Origin: CAYLMG01 sp964493425
GTDB taxonomy: Bacteria > Planctomycetota > Phycisphaerae > Sedimentisphaerales > Anaerobacaceae
Assembly: GCA_964493425.1 (NCBI GenBank)
Contig: CAZBMW010000014.1
Span: 1-63,562 of the forward strand
Length of the DNA: 63,562 nucleotides
Direction: 5' to 3'
Shown here: one piece after another, positions 27,055 through 33,421 of the stretch
Layout of the letters: the number at the start of each line of letters is the position of its first letter
Position numbering within the stretch: the stretch's first letter is position 1
Notes under the pieces: generated by a model
What the model was told of the DNA's origin: nothing
Database searches by the model: none
What the model saw: the letters and a program-made list of their open reading frames with translations, nothing else
Program-made: the position numbers and the translations under genes

Positions 27055-27459
27055 ATGTCAAAAGGTGACCCCAAGGATGAGTATCTGGACGTAAGCGAGA
27101 ACATACGGCATTGGGAGAATATGCGGTTCGCTCAACTAACCGTATTCATTGCTACTATGGCATGCTTAGCAGGCGCAATATTCCAAGCGATTGGCTCATT
27201 GACTGACATGGCACGCATTTTTCTAAAAGTTGCAGGTGTCCTTATCGTTATCATATTCTGGGCCATGGATGAGCGAGTTGTGCAGTATTGGAAGAGTTAT
27301 AGACGTCGTGCGACAGCATTGGAAAAGGAACTTGACTTCCAGCAACACTCAACGGCCCCACCGAGACGGTTCATTACTTCGAGGAATGCAGTCCGTTTGT
27401 TCTTCATGCTATTGCTTGTTTTTTGGATAAGCACCTTAGTTTTGCACTCACAGTTTTGA
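27055..27459 (+). CDS. Small membrane protein, unknown
   Basis: 134 residues with an AAGGAG ribosome site before the ATG. An acidic N-terminus (DPKDEYLDVSENIRHWENMR) leads to two close hydrophobic helices at about 30-50 and 58-75, a basic amphipathic loop (YWKSYRRRATALEKEL) and a third helix at about 112-131 (LFFMLLLVFWISTLVL). Topology and function are not known. It stands alone between repeat-rich stretches. The ribosome site, length and clear membrane pattern support a real gene; its codon use is less biased than in neighbours. Confidence 0.65.
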   Translation: MSKGDPKDEYLDVSENIRHWENMRFAQLTVFIATMACLAGAIFQAIGSLTDMARIFLKVAGVLIVIIFWAMDERVVQYWKSYRRRATALEKELDFQQHSTAPPRRFITSRNAVRLFFMLLLVFWISTLVLHSQF

Positions 27460-27777
27460 AAGTGTATTCTGAGGCAGAAAGCATTCTAACATCCGCTGGA
27501 AATAACCGGGTTATCGCGCTCCAAAATTAAAGTTGATTTCATAGTTAAGGCTTGCCTTTGGTGAGAAATGGGAGGATAATAATGTATCAAGCATTTTGTT
27601 CCTTTGGCCATACAAATAATGAAACAAGAATCAGCGGGGAAAAGTAAAAAAGTATGGAGTCGCTTTGCAGGAATGTGAGTTTCCGGCGGAGGCCACAGAG
27701 AACATAAGAGCACAAGTTACAGGTCACAAGAAAAAATATAACCACGAAATGTTCAACCGCGGATAATCTGCGGGTGA
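27460..27777. other. Noncoding with dispersed-repeat remnants
   Basis: Two copies of the widespread CCACAGAGAACA-type element are visible near 27690-27725 and 27741-27778 (ACCACGAAATGTTCAACCGCGG). No promoter or gene is convincing. Confidence 0.4.
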
Positions 27778-28218
27778 TTACGAATTCTCTTGCGGCTGTT
27801 CCGGGCCCGGGCCGTCTTTTGGAAAGCCCGGCAAATCCCTGCTAAGGTACGCCCACGGCACAGCACATTGCGTCCAGGTCTGATGGGTCGGCTTAATCAA
27901 TTCCGGCTCATCGAGACTTCCGGCCTTAATCCAAACCAGACCGGGATGCTTTTGCGCCCTTGTAAAGAGAGGCGAGCCGCATTGGGGGCAAAACTCGCGA
28001 GTAATTTTGTTGCCGCTGTCTGCGATACCTGTGTAGGCCTTTGTTTGGCCGGATACGATGCGAAGGTTGGCCGCCCGGGCGAGCACACCAACGGTGTAAG
28101 GGCCGCCGGTAGCCCTTCGGCAGTCATCGCAGTGGCAATAGGTTGCTCCTTCCGGCTGGCCATCATACTCGTATCGCACAGAGCCGCACATACATCTGCC
28201 AGTTAAAACCTTTTTCAT
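27778..28218 (-). CDS. GFA-family zinc protein (glutathione-dependent formaldehyde-activating type)
   Basis: From ATG at 28218 (GAAGGGAAAAAT ribosome site) the protein has 146 residues: MKKVLTGRCMCGSVRYEYDG. Zinc ligands are seen in CMCG, YCHCDDCRRATG and FCPQCGSPLF, the Mss4-like fold of the GFA/CENP-V family, whose members bind zinc and mostly have unknown substrates. An upstream in-frame ATG at 28236 lies inside a hairpin and is less likely. A single gene in a repeat-rich region. Confidence 0.88.
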   Translation of the reverse strand: MKKVLTGRCMCGSVRYEYDGQPEGATYCHCDDCRRATGGPYTVGVLARAANLRIVSGQTKAYTGIADSGNKITREFCPQCGSPLFTRAQKHPGLVWIKAGSLDEPELIKPTHQTWTQCAVPWAYLSRDLPGFPKDGPGPEQPQENS

Positions 28219-28230
28219 ATTTTTCCCTTC

Positions 28231-28296
28231 CGCCATAGTCTCAAAGAGACTACGGCGAGACAAGCCGCGTTACGTGTGTTTTCTAATACACACGTA
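28231..28296. repeat. Two hairpins upstream of the GFA gene
   Basis: First hairpin 28231-28257: CGCC-A-TAGTCTC, loop AAA, GAGACTA-C-GGCG, an 11-base stem with one mismatch. Second hairpin 28271-28296: TACGTGTGT, loop of eight bases, ACACACGTA. The second resembles the one at 26391-26410 (ACGTGTGTTTNCTAA-type core), so these are members of a repeat family. Confidence 0.65.
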
Positions 28297-28368
28297 TATT
28301 ATAACGAAAAGAGGCGATTATTCAATAAAAATTAATTTTTTTCAACCACAAAGGTACAAAGATGCTTC

Positions 28369-28396
28369 TAGTCCTTTTGTTTAAACAAAAGGACTA
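28369..28396. repeat. Perfect 28-base palindrome
   Basis: TAGTCCTTTTGTTT is followed directly by its exact reverse complement AAACAAAAGGACTA. The flanks (CTACG after the palindrome) match those after the hairpin at 28241. Between here and the gene at 28543 is an ACCACAGAGTTCGCCGAGAA-type element (28430-28468); 28219-28542 otherwise holds no gene. Confidence 0.7.
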
Positions 28397-28542
28397 CGAA
28401 CCTTTTATAAAGTCAGCGAAAAAATTATTCACCACAGAGTTCGCCGAGAACACAGAGAGAAAAAAGTAAAAGGAAAAAGATTATTAGCGATGTATCGCAA
28501 GTCACTTATTTATTGCGAAATTATCTTTAAGCTATCTTAAAC

Positions 28543-30576
28543 TTAAGGAACAGAGCCTTCAAGCCAATGGGTGATTAACTCGGCAAGGTCCAGTATGTTT
28601 ACAATGCCGTCTTTAATCTCAGGGGCAATGTCCGCAGATGGTAAACCCGGCGGCTGAAGCCACTGTTTGGCAAGAACAGTGTAGTCGGCAAAATCTACAT
28701 CACCATCTATATCAATGTCAGCAGGTATTTTTTCCCACAGCCAATCCTCAACAAAAATATCCAAGTCGTTAACGTCAATAAAACCGCTGTAGTCAAGGTC
28801 GGTTCCTTGGCACCAATTAGGATAGTTACAAGCAACACTCATCCACTGCGAAGCGAATATAGTATAGTCAGCAAAGTCAACATCGCCGTCGCTGTCAAAA
28901 TCAGACTGGTTTAACTTTGATTCAATTTGATATGGTTCCGCTGGGATACCTTGAATTTGAACATCTTGAGCCAGAACCATTGTTTGGCCGTTAATTACCA
29001 CTTCTAAACTATAAGTATCGGTAGGCATAGCATTTGGTTCAGGGGTAACTTCGATTGAATATCCTCCCATTTTTCGTTTTGGAATCATGAATGCATCGTC
29101 TAAGTCACCATCATGGTCAAAATCAAGCTCTTTATAGATAGCACCTGAAATGGCGTTTACCGACTTACTTAACACGAGACCATCTGGGTCATTTATCACG
29201 AGGTCAACTGGGCAAAGCGCTTGTCCAAAAAGTATACCCCCTCCTTGGTAAACCGTCTCTGGTGGCTCAGTCTCCATATGTTCACCGACCACTTTCTCAA
29301 TCCAACTACTATCAGCAATCTCCTGTGGGCTAACAGCAAAGGCGTCCATATCTAGGTTGACAGAACCATTGCTGCCCCATAGATATGCGCCCCATACTAA
29401 TTCTGAACAGTACCAACCAAGCCCGTCCGAATTATCTTGGTTCTTCATACCCAATAAAGGGAAAGGAACAAGTAAGCTGAACGCGTCGTAGGGAGACCAA
29501 GAGTCTGTTTGTGCCGAAGCAAAGGCTACTGCTGCATTCTTGACGGCCTGACTCGTGTTGATTCGCAGAGCCTTGACATAGGTTTTACTCGGGAAAAACC
29601 AATCAGAAAGAGGATAAGGCCATACTCCACCCTCTATTGGTCGAGACTCTATCACTGTATTGGATGTTTTGTCATATATCCCAATGTGGGACCAAAAGGA
29701 CCAATAATCTGGAACCAAGCTCGCAAAATCCCTGCAAAGTAACAGGTCTCCATTCTCCAGCGTCAGATTTATTTCAATTGATTTAGTATTCGTAAGACCA
29801 TCATTATCCGTAACGATAAGAGTAACGGTGTATATACTTGGTGTTGTGAACATGTGCATTATATTCGGAATAGGACGCGGGGGATCCGAGGTTCCATCCC
29901 CCCAATCCCATTGATAGCTTACGATATTACCGTCTGGGTCGTTTGAACCAGAAGCATTGAATATTATATTTCCACCAACCATCGGATTTTCTGGAGAGTA
30001 CGAGAATGAAGCAATCGGTTGACCTGGTTCGGACAGTTTTTCAACGGAAACATACATCCCACCACGGTTTGCGGTATAATAACCTTTATGGTCCGGCGCA
30101 AGAAGGATTACTATTTGACCTGCATCCAAATTTACATCAGTAAACATCCCTATACTTGCCGCTTCGGCTTTTTGTAATGTCATCCAATAGCAACCATCTC
30201 CAAAAGCGAAATCAAACGCAGGCCCTTCAAACGGACAGTCTTCGGGTAGGCAATTTGACCAAGGTGATCGATCAATGCAACCATAGATTCCTACGTGCCA
30301 TCCCCAACATACTTTTGACCCAGGGTCACCGCAGTAAGGCTCTGGAAATTGAGCATCGCAACCCCAAGGAGAAAAAGCTCCTCCTGTAATAGTAAATCTA
30401 TAGATTCCAGTTATTGGAGTAGTCCAAGTCACCCCGTTGATCTCATTACCTGGCACATATATATCTGCTTGAGCAATTGAAAAAGGCGGGATAAGTAAGG
30501 TTAAGCTCAGCAAAATCACTGCAAATGCCCTGACTTTTGGTGTCTGGCATTTCACATTTAAACGCTTAAAAAACAT
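28543..30576 (-). CDS. Secreted PKD / papain-like (YiiX type) protein with two dockerins
   Basis: 677 residues. Signal peptide to about residue 37 (VILLSLTLLIPPFSIAQA). Residues 38-180 form a sugar-binding-like beta domain. A PKD domain follows (about 185-272, NASGSNDPDGNIVSYQWDWG). Residues 275-440 match the permuted NlpC/P60 (YiiX/YaeF-like) papain fold: GDLLLCRDF...WSHIGIY (His about 297) and GWYCSELVWGAY (Cys about 390). The C-terminus has four calcium loops, i.e. two dockerins (FDSDGDVDFADYTIFASQW, DLDYSGFIDVNDLDIFVEDW, DIDIDGDVDFADYTVLAKQW, and a variant ending LAELITHW). Likely an exported hydrolase or amide-bond enzyme on the cell surface. Confidence 0.85.
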   Translation of the reverse strand: MFFKRLNVKCQTPKVRAFAVILLSLTLLIPPFSIAQADIYVPGNEINGVTWTTPITGIYRFTITGGAFSPWGCDAQFPEPYCGDPGSKVCWGWHVGIYGCIDRSPWSNCLPEDCPFEGPAFDFAFGDGCYWMTLQKAEAASIGMFTDVNLDAGQIVILLAPDHKGYYTANRGGMYVSVEKLSEPGQPIASFSYSPENPMVGGNIIFNASGSNDPDGNIVSYQWDWGDGTSDPPRPIPNIMHMFTTPSIYTVTLIVTDNDGLTNTKSIEINLTLENGDLLLCRDFASLVPDYWSFWSHIGIYDKTSNTVIESRPIEGGVWPYPLSDWFFPSKTYVKALRINTSQAVKNAAVAFASAQTDSWSPYDAFSLLVPFPLLGMKNQDNSDGLGWYCSELVWGAYLWGSNGSVNLDMDAFAVSPQEIADSSWIEKVVGEHMETEPPETVYQGGGILFGQALCPVDLVINDPDGLVLSKSVNAISGAIYKELDFDHDGDLDDAFMIPKRKMGGYSIEVTPEPNAMPTDTYSLEVVINGQTMVLAQDVQIQGIPAEPYQIESKLNQSDFDSDGDVDFADYTIFASQWMSVACNYPNWCQGTDLDYSGFIDVNDLDIFVEDWLWEKIPADIDIDGDVDFADYTVLAKQWLQPPGLPSADIAPEIKDGIVNILDLAELITHWLEGSVP

Positions 30577-30628
30577 AATTTACTCCGTACGACCTCAATG
30601 ATTTTACAAAAATCACTTTATTTCTCAT
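30566..30628 (-). CDS. Possible 20-residue leader peptide overlapping the 30576 gene
   Basis: An ATG at 30628 has the strongest ribosome site of the neighbourhood (GGAGG at 30636-30640, eight bases away). It encodes MRNKVIFVKSLRSYGVNYVF and stops at 30566, 11 bases inside the next gene, whose own site (CGGAG) lies inside this frame. The layout suggests translational coupling. The peptide has no known relative that can be recognised, so the call rests on the ribosome site and overlap only. Confidence 0.4.
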   Translation of the reverse strand: MRNKVIFVKSLRSYGVNYVF

Positions 30629-30845
30629 ATCTCTACCTCCTCAAAAAATTATTAATTATTAAGACCAGACCACTAACACGAACATTTAAACTCTTGTCCC
30701 ATAATAATATATGAATACCGTTAAAACAAGCAAAATATGCCTGTTTTTTATGTTTTTCCGGCCAGTCCAATAGACCTGCGGTAAAACCGCAAGCTAAATA
30801 TAAAAGAATCTGTGAAAACCTGTGTTAATCAGGGGGTTTAGTTTT

Positions 30846-31508
30846 TCAGTCACCGAGGATGATTTTTTTGAATTCATCGAAATCCATTTTTTCGAGCATT
30901 GCACCGAGCCTTTGATGCGGTTTTGCATTGGCCTTGTAGTAATTTATGATTTTGTCGATAAGCTCAAGCGCCTGTTCGGCAGACAATTCGGTCGCCAGCT
31001 CTCGCGACAGTCTCGGCTTCGCCCCGCCGTTGCCGCCGACAAGCAGTTTAAAACCTTTTGGTGTGCCGACCAGACCTATATCCTTTATGCAGGTCTCCGC
31101 ACACTGGTTGGGACAGCCGCTGACACCGATTTTCAATTTTCCGGGCAGCATAAGGCCGTGATACTTTTTATCGAGAGCCAGGCCGAGAGATAACGAATCC
31201 TGCTGGCCTCGCTTGCAAAACGTCGTTCCCGGGCAGGCCTTTATGCTTCGCACACACAGCCCGATTGCTGCACCGGCGTCCATCTGCAAATCCTTCCAGA
31301 CATTGTCGATTTCGTCTTCCTGCAGGCCTACAATTGCGATTCTCGCGGCACTTGTTATTTTCAGGGCGGCAGCATTGTATTTTTCAGCCGTATCGGCAAT
31401 TTTACGCAGCGTATCGGGTTTTATAACGCCGCAGGGGATGTGCGGAGCGACCGCATAAGTTTTTTTATCCCTTTGAATAATCACACCTTTATCACCATCG
31501 GTAAGCAT
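30846..31508 (-). CDS. Small siroheme [4Fe-4S] sulfite/nitrite reductase-like protein
   Basis: 220 residues, matching the low-molecular-weight assimilatory-type sulfite reductase known from sulfate reducers such as Desulfovibrio vulgaris in size and layout. The siroheme-Fe-S cluster motif is complete: KACPGTTFCKRG and SGCPNQCAETC (C-x5-C ... C-x3-C). Half-domain ferredoxin-like part at the N-terminus (ALKITSAARIAIVGL). It would reduce sulfite or a similar oxyanion with six electrons in the cytoplasm. No sulfate activation or DsrAB genes lie near; it is a lone gene. Confidence 0.85.
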   Translation of the reverse strand: MLTDGDKGVIIQRDKKTYAVAPHIPCGVIKPDTLRKIADTAEKYNAAALKITSAARIAIVGLQEDEIDNVWKDLQMDAGAAIGLCVRSIKACPGTTFCKRGQQDSLSLGLALDKKYHGLMLPGKLKIGVSGCPNQCAETCIKDIGLVGTPKGFKLLVGGNGGAKPRLSRELATELSAEQALELIDKIINYYKANAKPHQRLGAMLEKMDFDEFKKIILGD

Positions 31509-31722
31509 AATTTTAACTCCAAAAATAATTCGTAATTTTTAAGCGAATGATAGCAGGAGCAATAAAAAGGTCAACTATAATTTACTTAAGATAAACAAGC
31601 GTAAGGAATTGTTGACAAAGAGAGATTCTGAGGATAATTTTTAGCCTAAGTTTAAGAAGATTTGATTTAACTGGTTGATAAGGTACCCGGATTCAGGCTA
31701 AAAGCGTCGGGAGGTGATAATT

Positions 31723-32553
31723 ATGAAGACCAGGAACAGGCTGATACTTGCGTCGGTGCTGTCGTTGTGCCTGATTGGAGCTTTGACATTGGGAACAGCG
31801 TCTAAAACTAATACAGACAAAGAAGTGGCAAGGCTTGAAGCCGAAAGGACCATATTTGCTCCGGAAGCAAGTGAGGCAGAGTTATCTATTCTGCGTGGAC
31901 TGAAGGGTGTTTCTATATCTGTAGATGAGTTATGTAAGGATATAAAAGAGGCCGGCTTAACGGAGAAGAACGTCTTAGAGCTTGTTCAAAGCCGGCTTCA
32001 AAAAGAGAATGTTACGGTGTTGAGCAGAGAAGAAGTCTTACAAACAAAGGGTCGGCCTACTCTTTCCGCCGTTGTCAAGGTTAATAAGGACAGAGCAAGC
32101 GATTTGTACGCTGTAAACATCTCTTTGCAACTAAGAGAGGATGTTTTTTTAGAGAGAGAAAACCAGGGACAAAGAATAAGCTGTGTGAGCTGGCAGGTGA
32201 GCGAATTAGGGCTCTGCGGAGCGAAAGAGCTTAAAGAAAGAATTAAAAATGATATTGAAAAATGCGTTGAGAAGTTTGCGAAAGAGTTCGTTTCAGCCAA
32301 TTATGCATTAGAAAAAAGTGAAACAGAAGAGCCGATGATTAGCGGCACGGTCCGTTATATGGAAATCGAAGGCGGCTTTTACGGGCTGGTTGCGGATGAC
32401 GGCACGAAATATGACCCGATTAATCTGCCGGCAGAATACAAAAAGAATGGTCTGCGTGTTAAATTTACAGTTCGTGAGAAAAAGGATGTTATGAGTTTTC
32501 ATATGTGGGGAAAAATCGTCGAGGTCGTTAAGATAAAAAAACTTATCGAATGA
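31723..32553 (+). CDS. Exported protein, unknown, with C-terminal small beta domain
   Basis: From ATG at 31723 (GGGAGG eight bases upstream; the GTG at 31714 overlaps it) 276 residues. Signal peptide MKTRNRLILASVLSLCLIGA. The N-terminal half alternates charged helices and strands (LRGLKGVSISVDELCKDI, SAVVKVNKDRASDLYAVNIS). The last 60 residues (ISGTVRYMEIEGGFYGLVAD, RVKFTVREKKDVMSFHMWGK) look like an OB-fold-type module. No catalytic motif is seen. It sits 57 bases before the HD hydrolase gene and may be co-transcribed. Confidence 0.75.
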   Translation: MKTRNRLILASVLSLCLIGALTLGTASKTNTDKEVARLEAERTIFAPEASEAELSILRGLKGVSISVDELCKDIKEAGLTEKNVLELVQSRLQKENVTVLSREEVLQTKGRPTLSAVVKVNKDRASDLYAVNISLQLREDVFLERENQGQRISCVSWQVSELGLCGAKELKERIKNDIEKCVEKFAKEFVSANYALEKSETEEPMISGTVRYMEIEGGFYGLVADDGTKYDPINLPAEYKKNGLRVKFTVREKKDVMSFHMWGKIVEVVKIKKLIE

Positions 32554-32610
32554 GTTTGGCAGGGAGTTTAAAAAATTAAGTGACGGATTTCGAGTTTGAG
32601 GAGTTTAGAG

Positions 32611-33192
32611 ATGACAGAGAAGGTGCCGAGCCGGCAAGAGGCTTTCGAATTGCTGAAAGAATTTAATCAAAACGATGCACTGATTAAGCATGCGCTGGCG
32701 GTCGAGGCGGTTATGAGGTATTGCGGCCGCAAGCGCGGTAAGGATGAGGAAAAATGGGCGGTTATCGGGCTAATACATGATTTGGATTATGAAAAGTACC
32801 CGGAGGAGCACTGCAAAAAAACCGAGCAGATACTCCACGAGCGCGGCTGGCCCGAAGAGTATGTGCGAGCAGTGATAAGTCACGGCTGGGGATTGTGCAG
32901 CGACGTTGAGCCGAAAAGCGATCTGGAGAAGACGTTGTACGCAATTGATGAGTTGACTGGTCTGGTGACGGCGACGGCACTGGTGCGGCCGAGCAAAAGC
33001 GTTCTGGATATGACAGCTAAATCGGTAAAGAAGAAATGGAAGGATAAAAGATTCGCAGCGGGAGTAAACAGGGAGGTTATCGAAAAAGGAGCACAGATGC
33101 TCGGCGTGGAACTAAGCGAGCTTATAAGCGATACAATAGAGGGGATGAAAGAGGTCGCCGAGCAGATAGGTCTGGGCGGGGAGGCTTCGTAA
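32611..33192 (+). CDS. HD-domain hydrolase
   Basis: From ATG at 32611 (GAGGAG ribosome site) 193 residues. HD-superfamily metal-dependent phosphohydrolase: first His in IKHALAVEAVM (about 31), HD pair in GLIHDLDYEKYPEEHC (about 61-62), third His in VRAVISHGWG and a final Asp in YAIDELTGLV. It resembles the COG2316-type uncharacterised HD hydrolases. Substrate unknown. Confidence 0.85.
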   Translation: MTEKVPSRQEAFELLKEFNQNDALIKHALAVEAVMRYCGRKRGKDEEKWAVIGLIHDLDYEKYPEEHCKKTEQILHERGWPEEYVRAVISHGWGLCSDVEPKSDLEKTLYAIDELTGLVTATALVRPSKSVLDMTAKSVKKKWKDKRFAAGVNREVIEKGAQMLGVELSELISDTIEGMKEVAEQIGLGGEAS

Positions 33193-33328
33193 AGCATTAG
33201 CTTTTTCAGTGAATGATAATTTTTCATTTCAGATTTCCCATATGAAGTGGTGAATGGGGAGCAACTCCTACAGGTTTTAACCTCCTCTTATCAGCATTTT
33301 TCTGTTATCCGCAATAGTCATTTTTTTC

Positions 33329-33357
33329 TTGACATTTTGACTAATAAGAGATACAAT
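33329..33357 (+). promoter_or_regulatory. Sigma-70-type promoter
   Basis: TTGACA at 33329-33334, 17 bases, TACAAT at 33352-33357, a near-consensus promoter about 65 bases before the gene starting at 33422. Confidence 0.65.
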
Positions 33358-33421
33358 TCTACTATAAAATATTTTTCATGCGCATTTATCCCAATGTTTC
33401 GTAGGTGTGAGAGGAAATTTT

